Shown here piece by piece: positions 39,945 through 48,033 of a stretch of DNA of 64,000 bases. The translations under genes were made by a program, and so were the position numbers. The stretch comes from Pigmentiphaga sp. NML030171 (GTDB lineage: Bacteria > Pseudomonadota > Gammaproteobacteria > Burkholderiales > Burkholderiaceae_B), in NCBI RefSeq assembly GCF_002188635.1, contig NZ_NINX01000024.1:1-64000 (forward strand), read 5' to 3'. Each line of letters opens with the position of its first letter. Position 1 is the stretch's first letter. Below the pieces are notes generated by a model, which was not told the DNA's origin, searched no databases, and saw only the letters and a list, made by a program, of their open reading frames with translations.

Positions 39945-40720
39945 CTGGGCATCATCGACTGGATCCGCTCGGCGGCCTTCAACAGCACCGGCAGGCATGC
40001 GCTCTTCAATTCGGATGCCTTGCGGCTTCCCAGCACCATGCTGACGCTCAGCCCGGCCACCGTGCGCCCGTCGCTGCCGCGCAGCGGCACCGCCACGCCG
40101 GCGAAGCCGTCCACCAGTTCGCTGATGGAGATGCAGTATCCATCGCCGCGCACCTGCCTGACCAGCTTGCGCAGCGCGGCCTTGGACACCGTCGTGGTGG
40201 ACGTCAGGCGCTTGGGCTCCACCGTTTGCAGGTACTTTTCCAGCGCGTCGTCCTCGAGTCCCGACAACAGCACGCGCCCGAGGGAATGGGGATAGGCCGG
40301 CAGCCGGCTCCCCACCGACAAGTCCAGCCGGAACGGCTTGGGCGCATCCTCGCGCGCCAGGAACACGACGTCCTCGCGGTCCAGCACGCCCAGCGAGCAG
40401 GTCTCCCCCAGCACGTCGGCCACTTCCCGCATCGCCGCGCGCGCGAGCTGCGGCAGCTTCATCGCCGCGAAGTACGCGTACCCCAGTTCCAGCACCTTGG
40501 GCGTCACCGAGAACTGCCTTCCCTCCTGGCCCACGTAGCCCAGCTTCTCCAGCGTCAGCAGGATGCGCCGCGCGGCCGCGCGCGTCACGCCCAGTCGCTC
40601 GGCCACGTCCTGCATGGTCAGCGACGGCACGCCGCCCGCGTAGATCTGCAACACCTGCAGGCCGTTGGCCAGGCCGTCGAGGAACTCCTCTTTCTTTTCC
40701 TTTTCTTCGCTCTGCGTCAT
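39941..40720 (-). CDS. IclR-family transcriptional regulator
   Basis: A 259-aa regulator. The N-terminal winged helix is about residues 12-75 (LQVLQIYAGGVPSLTMQDVA then ERLGVTRAAARRILLTLEKL). The C-terminal IclR effector domain covers about 90-250 (LGRVLLSGLEDD, VDGFAGVAVPLRGSDG). It is divergent from a Bug/M24/TauD cluster. The intergenic region holds a perfect inverted repeat over the cluster's predicted start site, so this protein is the prime candidate repressor. Translationally coupled to the duplicated-domain LysR gene, it may integrate two signals. Confidence 0.95.
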   Translation of the reverse strand: MTQSEEKEKKEEFLDGLANGLQVLQIYAGGVPSLTMQDVAERLGVTRAAARRILLTLEKLGYVGQEGRQFSVTPKVLELGYAYFAAMKLPQLARAAMREVADVLGETCSLGVLDREDVVFLAREDAPKPFRLDLSVGSRLPAYPHSLGRVLLSGLEDDALEKYLQTVEPKRLTSTTTVSKAALRKLVRQVRGDGYCISISELVDGFAGVAVPLRGSDGRTVAGLSVSMVLGSRKASELKSACLPVLLKAAERIQSMMPR

Positions 40721-40757
40721 GTCCGTTCGTGTCCCGTGGCACCGCGTGGATTGTAGT

Positions 40758-40786
40758 TTGACAGTCTCGCCCTCCGGGCGTAAATT
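40758..40786 (+). promoter_or_regulatory. Predicted sigma-70 promoter of the Bug/M24/TauD cluster
   Basis: TTGACA (40758-40763), a 17-bp spacer, then TAAATT (40781-40786). The -35 is consensus with optimal spacing and the -10 has four of six matches. The first arm of the inverted repeat begins at the last base of the -10, so a bound repressor would occlude the promoter. Confidence 0.78.
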
Positions 40787-40815
40787 TAATTAGCGAACTT
40801 TTGTTCGCTAATTAA
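40786..40815. promoter_or_regulatory. Perfect 13-bp inverted repeat: probable IclR operator
   Basis: TTAATTAGCGAAC (40786-40798), TTTT, GTTCGCTAATTAA (40803-40815); the arms are exactly complementary. It sits from the -10 to about +25 of the predicted promoter and between the divergent iclR gene and the cluster. IclR-family proteins usually bind palindromes of this size in such gaps. It could also form an RNA hairpin in the 5' leader, but it lacks a U-tract on the plus strand. Confidence 0.75.
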
Positions 40816-40846
40816 GGGTGTTTTCAGAACCCGACCAGGAGACCTC

Positions 40847-41824
40847 ATGCGCAAGACCTTGCGACTCACACTGGGGCTGGCCTGCCTGGCAGCGGCCGGC
40901 TTCGCCACCAGCGCGGCGGCGGCCGACGCCTATCCGGCCAGGCCGATACGCTTCATCGTTCCCGCGGCCGCGGGCGGACCGACCGAGATCGTGACCCGCA
41001 TGCTGGCCGAGAAAATGTCCGACAGCATGGGCGTGCCCGTGGTCGTCGAGGCCAAGCCCGGCGCCGGCGGCAACATCGGCGCCGACCTGGTGGCCAAGGC
41101 GGCGCCCGACGGCTACACCATCCTGATGGGCACCATGGGCACGCACGCGATCAACCAGACGCTGTACCGCTCGCTGCCCTTCGATCCGATCAAGGATTTC
41201 GCGCCCGTCACGCAGGTCGTGTCCTATCCGCTCATGGTGGTGAGCAACCCCAGGCTGCCGGTGCACGACGTGGCCGGGCTCATCGCCTACGCCAAGGCCC
41301 ATCCCGGCGCGCTGAACCGCGCCTCGGGCGGCAGCGGCACGTCCATGCACATGTCGGGCGAACTGTTCAACGAGATGGCGGGCGTGTCCATGCAGCACAT
41401 TCCGTACAAGGGCAGCCTGCCGGCGCTGACCGACGTCATGGGCGGCCAGGCCGACCTTGCCTTCGACAGCATGGTGGTGGCGCTGCCCCTGGTGAAGGCG
41501 GGCAAGCTGCGGGCGCTGGCCGTGACCGGCCCCAGGCGTTCGCCCGCCGCGCCCGACGTGCCGGCCATCGCCGAGACCGTGCCGGGCTACGCGATGACGT
41601 CGTGGATAGGCGTCTTCGCCCCCGCGGGCACGCCGCGCCCCATCGTCGACCGGTTGCAGCGCGAAATCGCCAAGGCGCTGACCGACCAGAAGATCAAGGA
41701 ACAACTCACTTCGCAGGCCGCCGACCCCGTCGGCAGCACCCCCGACGATTTCGCCCGCTTCGTGCGCGAGGAAACCCAGAAATGGGCCCCCGTCGTCAAG
41801 GCGTCCGGCGCGTCGGTTTCTTGA
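40847..41824 (+). CDS. Bug-family solute-binding receptor (third copy)
   Basis: A 325-aa periplasmic receptor. The signal peptide is about 1-27 (LRLTLGLACLAAAGFATSAAAA). The Bug signatures are YPARPIRFIVPAAAGGPTEI, AAPDGYTILMGTMGTH, FDPIKDFAPVTQV, GGQADLAFDSMV and GVFAPAGTPRPIVDRL. It is the first gene of the IclR-controlled cluster, 17 bp upstream of the M24-fold gene. Its ligand is presumably what the downstream enzymes convert. No membrane transporter subunits are encoded nearby. Confidence 0.95.
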   Translation: MRKTLRLTLGLACLAAAGFATSAAAADAYPARPIRFIVPAAAGGPTEIVTRMLAEKMSDSMGVPVVVEAKPGAGGNIGADLVAKAAPDGYTILMGTMGTHAINQTLYRSLPFDPIKDFAPVTQVVSYPLMVVSNPRLPVHDVAGLIAYAKAHPGALNRASGGSGTSMHMSGELFNEMAGVSMQHIPYKGSLPALTDVMGGQADLAFDSMVVALPLVKAGKLRALAVTGPRRSPAAPDVPAIAETVPGYAMTSWIGVFAPAGTPRPIVDRLQREIAKALTDQKIKEQLTSQAADPVGSTPDDFARFVREETQKWAPVVKASGASVS

Positions 41825-41841
41825 ACCACGGAGACACACTC

Positions 41842-42990
41842 ATGCAGTCCATCGATTTTCCAGCGCGGCGCCGCAACGTCTCGCGTCACGTTCGCGAAGC
41901 GGGCTTCGACGCCTACCTCGGCACGCGCCAGGGCGCGCTGCACTACCTCAGCGGCGCCTTCATGCCCTGGCGTGGCGCCGTGCTGGTCACGGCCGACGGC
42001 AGCTGCGAATTCCTGTACTGGGCCATGGACGCGGCGCGCGTGGCGGCCGAAGGCCACGACGTGGCCATGCACACCTTCGAGTTCTCCGACTTTCCTCAGT
42101 TGATCGCGCAGCGCCTGCGTCACCATGGACTGGACCGGGGGCGCATCGGCCTCGACCTGGCCCACCCCGGCGCGGCGCAGGTCGCGCCCGGCATGCTGAC
42201 CGCGGCCGAGTATTTCGAGATTTCCTCGCACCTGCCCGGCGCGAAACTGGAAAACGGCGTCGACCTGCTCGATGAAGCGATGCTGATCAAGGAGGCCGCA
42301 GAGATCGAGCGCCTGCGCCATGCGGCCCACGTGTCGGACTACGGCTTCGAGCGCGGACTCGCGGCCGTCCGCCCGGGCGCGACCGAGAACGAGGTGGCGG
42401 GCGAGATCGAACGCGCGATCCGGCAACGCGGCAGCACCTGGTCCTGGGCCGTCACGGGCGGCACCGAGGTGGGCGCGGGCGAACGCACCGGCTTCCTGCG
42501 CGGCGTGACCCAGCAGGCCACCGACCGCCCCATCCGCAACAAAGAGTTCGTCATCCTGGACCTGCACCCCATGCTGGACCTGTATCTGGCCGACACCGCG
42601 CTGCCAGTGTTCCTGGGCAAGCCGGACGCGCGGCAGCAGACCATGATCGACTGCTGGGAAGCCACCGTGGACACGATGCTGGCATCGCTGCGGCCCGGCC
42701 GCCCCATTCCCGACTGCGTCAAGGAAGGCCTGGCCGTGTTCGAGAAATTCGGCCTGGGCGAATTCGGCCTGCCGCTGTTCGGCCACGGACTGGGCACCTG
42801 CGCGCGCACCCGCCCCTTCATCAATCTGCGCAGCCAGGACACCGTGCGACCCGGCATGGTGGCGGCCCTGGGCACCCATCTCTACCAGCCCGGCGTGGGC
42901 GGACTGCGCCTGGAGTATCCCGTGCTCATCGGCGAGCACGGCGCCGAGCCGCTGGTGTGCACGCCCGCGCGCGTGCAGCGCCTTTCCTGA
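41842..42990 (+). CDS. M24-fold (pita-bread) enzyme with incomplete metal site
   Basis: A 382-aa protein of the M24/creatinase superfamily: a creatinase_N-like domain at about 1-135 and a pita-bread domain at about 150-375. Of the five dinuclear metal ligands, Asp240 and Asp251 (VILDLHPMLDLYLAD), His315 (FGHGLGT) and Glu359 (LRLEYPVLI) are in place. The segment that should contain the EPG glutamate reads AALGTHLYQPG and has none. This points away from a classical aminopeptidase and toward a creatinase/ectoine-hydrolase-like C-N hydrolase or altered metal chemistry. It is in tight operon context with a Bug receptor and a TauD-type dioxygenase. Confidence 0.85.
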   Translation: MQSIDFPARRRNVSRHVREAGFDAYLGTRQGALHYLSGAFMPWRGAVLVTADGSCEFLYWAMDAARVAAEGHDVAMHTFEFSDFPQLIAQRLRHHGLDRGRIGLDLAHPGAAQVAPGMLTAAEYFEISSHLPGAKLENGVDLLDEAMLIKEAAEIERLRHAAHVSDYGFERGLAAVRPGATENEVAGEIERAIRQRGSTWSWAVTGGTEVGAGERTGFLRGVTQQATDRPIRNKEFVILDLHPMLDLYLADTALPVFLGKPDARQQTMIDCWEATVDTMLASLRPGRPIPDCVKEGLAVFEKFGLGEFGLPLFGHGLGTCARTRPFINLRSQDTVRPGMVAALGTHLYQPGVGGLRLEYPVLIGEHGAEPLVCTPARVQRLS

Positions 42991-43007
42991 CACGCAAGGA
43001 GCCAGAC

Positions 43008-43850
43008 ATGCAAGCTACTCCACTCAGTCCGCTGATCGGCGCCGCCCTGCGCGGCGTCGATCTGGGCAACCTGGACGACGCGACCTACGACGCGGTCTAC
43101 CGCAGCTTCCTGGATCATCAGTTGCTGGTCTTCAAGGACCAGGCCCTGACCCCCGAGAAGCAGCTGGAATTCAGCCGCCGGCTCGGGCCGCTGGACATCC
43201 ACGTGCTGTCCCAATACAACCATCCCGAATACCCCGAGATCTTCGTGCTGTCCAACGAGGTCAAGGACGGCGTTCCCGCCGGCATCGCCGACGGCGGCTC
43301 ATACTGGCATTCGGATTTCGCCTTCCGCGAAAAACCGGCCAAGGCGACCATCCTCAACGCCCAGGTCATCCCGCCCGAAGGCGGCAACACGCTGTTCGTC
43401 AACATGTATCGCGCGTACGAAGAACTGGACGACAGCCTGAAGACGAGGCTGGAGGGGCAGCTCGCGGTGCATCGCTACCGGCCGCGCAGCGACAGGACCG
43501 ACGACGGCACGCGCGTGGTCATGAATCGCAGCCAGCTGGCCCAGACGCCCGACGTCGAGCACCCCATCGTACGCACCCATCCCGAAACCGGCCGCCGCGC
43601 GCTGTTCGTCCATCCCGGCATGACGGCCGAGATCGTGGGCTGGCCCGAGCGCGAAAGCCGCGAAATGCTGGACCGCCTGTTCGCGCACTGCACGCAGGAC
43701 CGCTACCAATACGCGCTGCAATGGTCGCCCGGCGACGTGGTCATGTGGGACAACCGCTGCGTCATGCACAAGGCGACCACGCGCGACCTGCCCGCGCACC
43801 TGAAGCGGACCATCCTGCGCACCACCGTGCTGGGCGACCGGCCGGTCTGA
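43008..43850 (+). CDS. TauD/TfdA-family Fe(II)/2-oxoglutarate dioxygenase
   Basis: A 280-aa non-haem iron oxygenase. The iron triad is visible: His101 and Asp103 in YWHSDFAF, and His254 in NRCVMHKATTRD. The 2-oxoglutarate-anchoring arginine is likely Arg267 in LKRTILRT. The N-terminal LIGAALRGVDLGNLDD is typical of the TfdA branch, whose members hydroxylate sulfonates, aryloxyalkanoates, taurine-like and other small acids with release of succinate and CO2. It starts 17 bp after the M24-fold gene. The natural substrate is not deducible. Confidence 0.93.
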   Translation: MQATPLSPLIGAALRGVDLGNLDDATYDAVYRSFLDHQLLVFKDQALTPEKQLEFSRRLGPLDIHVLSQYNHPEYPEIFVLSNEVKDGVPAGIADGGSYWHSDFAFREKPAKATILNAQVIPPEGGNTLFVNMYRAYEELDDSLKTRLEGQLAVHRYRPRSDRTDDGTRVVMNRSQLAQTPDVEHPIVRTHPETGRRALFVHPGMTAEIVGWPERESREMLDRLFAHCTQDRYQYALQWSPGDVVMWDNRCVMHKATTRDLPAHLKRTILRTTVLGDRPV

Positions 43851-43874
43851 AGGCACGTCGCCCGGGCCAGCACC

Positions 43875-44834
43875 ATGACCGACCTTCCCGCCGCGACCGG
43901 CGTCCACATCGAACCGGGGCTGCCCCTGGACCTGGGCGGGCGCCTCGCGCCCGCCCGGCTATCCTGGTGCCGCTACGGGCCGGAACCCGCGCAGGCCTCG
44001 CGCGTGGTGCTTTTCCTGCACGGCATCTCCGCCAGCCCGCAGGCGCTGCCGATACCCGGAGCCGATCCGGCTCCCGACGCGGGCTGGGGCGCCGGGTGGA
44101 TAGGGCCCGGCCGCCACTACGACACGCGCGATTGCTGCGTGCTCGTCCCCAACGCGCTCGGATCCTGCTTCGGCTCCAGCGGACCGTCGTCGCAAGCCGA
44201 CCCGGCCGGTTTTCCCGCCGTCACCATCGGCGATACCGTCCGCCTGCAAGGACGCTGGCTCGCCTCGCTGGGCATCTCGCGGCTGGACGAAGTCATCGGC
44301 TATTCCTACGGCGGCTACCAGGCCTTCCAATGGGCGGTGGCGGCTCCCGCGGACACCTCGCGCGTCGTCGTGCTGGCCTCCGGGCCGGCGGGCAACGGAA
44401 CGCCCGCCGAACTGGACCGGTTGCGCGCCCTGGCCCGGGCCTGGCAGGCCGGCGAGCCGCAAGCCCGGGCGCAATGGCAGCGGCTGCGCGAGGCGACGCT
44501 GACCCGCTACGGCCAGGCCGATTGGCTGGCCGCCAGCGGCGTGGCCGATCCCGCGCCGGCCATCGCCCACGAAGCCGCCCGCTGGACCGAGCGGTTCTCC
44601 CCCTGGTCGCTGGCCGCCCTTCGGAAGGCGGCCATGAGCTTCGATGTGCGGGCGAGGCTGCCGGCTTGCCGCACGCCGGTACGCTGGCTGCTGGGCAGCG
44701 GCGACCGGCTCTTCCCGCCGGAACACGGGCTCGTCCTTTCCCCGTTCATCCGCCAGGCCGTCGTCCACGGCCGGGCGGGGCATCTCTCACCCATGCTGGA
44801 AAGCGCCGCCTGGCAGCGAGCCCTGCACGCCTGA
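43875..44834 (+). CDS. MetX-like alpha/beta-hydrolase
   Basis: A 319-aa alpha/beta-hydrolase whose core follows the homoserine O-acetyltransferase pattern: IGPGRHYDTRDCCVLVPNAL, LGSCFGSSGPSSQ, the nucleophile Ser144 in IGYSYGGYQAFQWA, Asp in LLGSGDRLFPPE and His in GRAGHLSP. It is clearly shorter than genuine MetX (near 375 aa) and lacks a recognisable lid. It is therefore probably an acyl-transfer or hydrolysis enzyme acting on another small substrate, perhaps the cluster's product. It lies 24 bp after the dioxygenase gene, so probably in the same transcript. Confidence 0.88.
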   Translation: MTDLPAATGVHIEPGLPLDLGGRLAPARLSWCRYGPEPAQASRVVLFLHGISASPQALPIPGADPAPDAGWGAGWIGPGRHYDTRDCCVLVPNALGSCFGSSGPSSQADPAGFPAVTIGDTVRLQGRWLASLGISRLDEVIGYSYGGYQAFQWAVAAPADTSRVVVLASGPAGNGTPAELDRLRALARAWQAGEPQARAQWQRLREATLTRYGQADWLAASGVADPAPAIAHEAARWTERFSPWSLAALRKAAMSFDVRARLPACRTPVRWLLGSGDRLFPPEHGLVLSPFIRQAVVHGRAGHLSPMLESAAWQRALHA

Positions 44835-44921
44835 GGCGTTACAGCCGCTTGCGATTGCCTCCCGGCCGGGGCCGGCCGCCAGGCGTTAAGCTGGATGGCT
44901 CTGTCAACCAGGAGGCGTCTC

Positions 44922-45347
44922 ATGAAGAAATCGGCTTCGGCCGTCTGGAAAGGCGGCATCAAGGACGGCAAGGGTACGCTCAGTACCGAAAGCGGCGTGC
45001 TTTCGCAAACCCCCTACAGCTTCCACACCCGGTTCGAGGGAGGCAAAGGCACCAACCCCGAGGAATTGATAGGCGCGGCCCATGCCGGCTGCTTCTCGAT
45101 GGCCCTGTCCGCCGAACTCGGCAAGGCGGGCATGACCGCGGAAAGCATAGCGACCACCGCCACGGTCACGCTGGACAAGGTGGGAGACGGCTTCTCGATC
45201 ACCGCGGTGCACCTGGACGTGGAAGTCGCCATTCCCGGCGCCTCCCGGGCGGCCTTCGAGACCGCGGCCAATTCGGCCAAGGCCGGCTGCCCGGTGTCCA
45301 AGGTGCTGAACGCGCAGATCACGATGGATGCCCGGTTGAAGGCCTGA
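44922..45347 (+). CDS. OsmC-type peroxiredoxin
   Basis: A 141-aa thiol-dependent peroxidase that reduces organic hydroperoxides. The active-site cysteines are Cys57 (AAHAGCFSMAL) and Cys123 (AKAGCPVSKVL), with Glu48 in NPEELIGA. The N-terminus KKSASAVWKGGIKDGKGTLS fits OsmC more than Ohr. The start has a GGAGG site. It is separated from the MetX-like gene by 87 bp and may be independently expressed. Its 3' end overlaps the convergent permease gene by 29 bp. Confidence 0.95.
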   Translation: MKKSASAVWKGGIKDGKGTLSTESGVLSQTPYSFHTRFEGGKGTNPEELIGAAHAGCFSMALSAELGKAGMTAESIATTATVTLDKVGDGFSITAVHLDVEVAIPGASRAAFETAANSAKAGCPVSKVLNAQITMDARLKA

Positions 45348-46737
45348 GGCCGGGCTGGCCTTTCGGGGCGCGCTTCCTGTACCAGCCGGCGTAGACCGCC
45401 GACAGCAGGACCAGCATGGGCACGCCGCACAGCAACGTCATCCGGAACTCGCGGGTGAAATAAGTGGTGGCCAGCGCGGCCAGCATCAGGGCGGCCCCGA
45501 GCACGGACGTCGACGGGAACCCCCACATCCTGAAGACCAGCGCCTGGCCGCGGTAGCGGCGGCGGAAGAACAGGTGCGTGAGGAAGATCATCAGCCACGT
45601 GAACATCGCGCCGAACATCGATACCGACATCATCAGCGTGAACGCGGCCTCGGGATAGGCCACGTTCAGCACCGCGGCCAGCGCGATGCCGATGGCCGAC
45701 AGGAACAGGGCCGCCGCCGGCACGCCCCGTGCGTTCACCCGGCCCAGGCGTTCGGGAGCATAGCCGGCGCGGGACAGGCTGAACATCATGCGCGTGGTGA
45801 TATAGAGCTGGCTGTTCATGGCCGACAACGCCGCCACCAGGACCACGAAGTTGATGACGCTGGCCGCGCCAGGCACCCGGGTAGCCGCCATGACCTTGAC
45901 GAAAGGACTTTCATCCACGCCCGCGGCGGTCCACGGCACGATGGCCAGCATCAGCGCGAGGGTCAGCAGGTAGAAGAACACCAGCCGGAACAGCGTCGCG
46001 CGGAAGGCCCGCCTGACGGCCTGCTGCGGGTCGCGCGCCTCGCCGGCGGCGACCGCGATCATCTCTATGCTCAGATAGCTGAAGATCGAGACGATCACCG
46101 CCACCCACATGCCCCACCACCCCTTGGGAAAGAACCCTCCATGCGACGTGTAATTGGCCAAGCCGACGCCTGAACCGGCGGGCGCCTCATACACCAGGTG
46201 GGCGCCCAGCAGGATGAAGCCGACGATGGCGGCAATCTTGAGCATCGAGAACACATATTCCACCGCGCCGAAAACCTTCACGCTCAGGGCGTTCACGCCG
46301 ATCAGCGCGGCCGAGAACCCCACGATCCAGTACCAGCCGGGCACCGCCGGAAACCAGAACTTCATGTAGACCGCGATGGCGGTCACCTCGGTGCCGACCG
46401 CGAACACGATGGACGCCCAATAGGCGTACCGGACCAGGAACCCCGCCCATGGGCCGATGTAGTGCTCGGCATAGGCGCCGAACGAACCGGAGGTGGGATG
46501 GGCCACGGTCATTTCCGCCAGGCATCCCATCAGCAGCAGGGCGATCAGCGCGCCGATGGCATAGCTGACCAGCACGCTGGGGCCGGCGAATCCGATGGCG
46601 AAGCCGCTCCCCAGGAACAGTCCCGTCCCGATGGCACCGCCTATCGCGATCATCGACAGCTGTCCCGTCGACAATCCGCGCTGTAGTCCTTGCTCGCGCT
46701 CGACGATCGTGTCGAAGCCCCGAGGCTGCTGCGTCAT
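45319..46737 (-). CDS. Amino-acid permease (APC superfamily, AAT-type)
   Basis: A 472-aa inner-membrane transporter with 12 predicted helices. The N-terminal hallmark LSMIAIGGAIGTGLFLGSG is shared by AroP, PheP, GabP and related proton-coupled permeases. The start at 46737 has a GGAGGAG site 6 nt upstream; the next in-frame ATG upstream overlaps that site. It is 66 bp downstream of kynureninase on the same strand, so uptake of kynurenine, tryptophan or a related aromatic amino acid is the contextual guess. Confidence 0.92.
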   Translation of the reverse strand: MTQQPRGFDTIVEREQGLQRGLSTGQLSMIAIGGAIGTGLFLGSGFAIGFAGPSVLVSYAIGALIALLLMGCLAEMTVAHPTSGSFGAYAEHYIGPWAGFLVRYAYWASIVFAVGTEVTAIAVYMKFWFPAVPGWYWIVGFSAALIGVNALSVKVFGAVEYVFSMLKIAAIVGFILLGAHLVYEAPAGSGVGLANYTSHGGFFPKGWWGMWVAVIVSIFSYLSIEMIAVAAGEARDPQQAVRRAFRATLFRLVFFYLLTLALMLAIVPWTAAGVDESPFVKVMAATRVPGAASVINFVVLVAALSAMNSQLYITTRMMFSLSRAGYAPERLGRVNARGVPAAALFLSAIGIALAAVLNVAYPEAAFTLMMSVSMFGAMFTWLMIFLTHLFFRRRYRGQALVFRMWGFPSTSVLGAALMLAALATTYFTREFRMTLLCGVPMLVLLSAVYAGWYRKRAPKGQPGLRPSTGHPS

Positions 46738-46803
46738 GAGTATCTCCTCCATGGGCCGCGCCCCGCGGCGCGGCTGTTGATTTCTTGTGGCCGGGGAAAG
46801 CGG

Positions 46804-48033
46804 TCAGGTCACCGACTTGCGCGTCTTGAACGCCTCGGTGTTCCAGGCACCCGTGCGGACAATGTCCTCGAGCGCGGCGATGGTGTCCCAGATGTCGACG
46901 TAGCGGACGTACAGGGGCGCGAAGCCGAAGCGCAGGATGTCGGGCGCGCGGAAATCGCCGATCACGTTGCGGGCGATCAGCGCCTGCATGATGGCGTAGC
47001 CCTCCTCATGCGCCAGCGACACCTGGCTGCCGCGCTCCCGTGGATCGCGCGGCGACGCGAGCCGGCACCCCAGGCCGGCGAGCTGCTGGTCGGCCAGGTC
47101 GATGAACAGGTTGCCCAGCGCGACGCTCTTGGCACGCAGCACGTCCAGGTCCACGCCGTCGAAGGCCTCCAGCGCGCTTTCCAGCGCGATCACGCCAAGC
47201 TGCGGCGCCGTCCCGGTCAGCATCCGGTCTATGCCCGGATGCGGTTCGTAGTCATGGGTGAACGCGAAGGGCCTGGCATGGCCGTGCCAGCCGGTCAGGG
47301 GCTGGCGCACCTGTGCCAGGTGGCGCGACGCCACGAAAACGAAGGCCGGCGCGCCAGGCCCGCCGTTCAGGTACTTGTAGCCGCAGCCCACCGCGAAATC
47401 GACGCCGCAGTCGTTCAGGCGGACCGGCATCGCGCCCGCCGAATGACACAGGTCCCAAACGATCAGCGCGCCCGCCTCGCGTGCCCGTCGCGTTACCTGC
47501 GCCATGTCGTAGCACCAGCCGCTCTTGTAGTTCACGTGGGTCAGCGACACGATCGCGACAGTCTCGTCGATGGCGCCGAGCACGTCGGCCGGATCGACGC
47601 AGCGCAGTTCTCGCCCCGTCATCTCGGCCACGCTGTCGGCCACATAGACATCGGTCGGGAAGTTGGTGCGCTCGGCCAGGATCACCGGACGCCCCGGACG
47701 CATGCGGGTGGCCGCCACCAGCACCTTGAACAGGTTTACCGAGGTCGAATCGGCCACGATCACTTCGTCCCGGCCCGCGCCGATCAGCGTGGCGATCCGG
47801 TTGCCCGTGCGCTGCGGTGCCGGGTACCAGTCGGCGTCGTTCCACGAACGAATCAGGCCGTGCGCCCATTCCTGTTCGAGCGCGCGCCTGATGCGGGCCG
47901 GGACGTTGGCCGGCATCGCTCCCAGCGAGTTGCCGTCCAGGTAGATCGTGTCGGGCGGCAGGTCGAAGCGCGCCCGGCAATGGGCCAGAGGGTCGGCCGC
48001 GTCGAGCGCGGCGCAGTGTTCGCGAGTAATCAT
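46804..48033 (-). CDS. kynU: Kynureninase
   Basis: A PLP enzyme (409 aa) cleaving L-kynurenine to anthranilate and alanine. The segments IYLDGNSLGAMP, SWNDADWYP, DSTSVNLFKVL, VSLTHVNYKSG and WDLCHSAGAMPV match the family. The Schiff-base lysine is Lys220 in VGCGYKYLNGGPGAP. Length is normal. The start at 48033 (MITREH) was chosen because sequence upstream overlaps AT-rich regulatory DNA. The other kynurenine-pathway genes, kynA and kynB, are not adjacent; only a permease follows. A palindrome at 48098-48119 may be its operator. Confidence 0.96.
   Translation of the reverse strand: MITREHCAALDAADPLAHCRARFDLPPDTIYLDGNSLGAMPANVPARIRRALEQEWAHGLIRSWNDADWYPAPQRTGNRIATLIGAGRDEVIVADSTSVNLFKVLVAATRMRPGRPVILAERTNFPTDVYVADSVAEMTGRELRCVDPADVLGAIDETVAIVSLTHVNYKSGWCYDMAQVTRRAREAGALIVWDLCHSAGAMPVRLNDCGVDFAVGCGYKYLNGGPGAPAFVFVASRHLAQVRQPLTGWHGHARPFAFTHDYEPHPGIDRMLTGTAPQLGVIALESALEAFDGVDLDVLRAKSVALGNLFIDLADQQLAGLGCRLASPRDPRERGSQVSLAHEEGYAIMQALIARNVIGDFRAPDILRFGFAPLYVRYVDIWDTIAALEDIVRTGAWNTEAFKTRKSVT

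Noticed and set aside
45319-45347. Frameshift or mis-annotation where OsmC and permease ends overlap by 29 bp
   Set aside because: Both proteins reach normal family length with sensible C-termini. Short convergent overlaps are common in compact genomes and also occur at 10564-10582.
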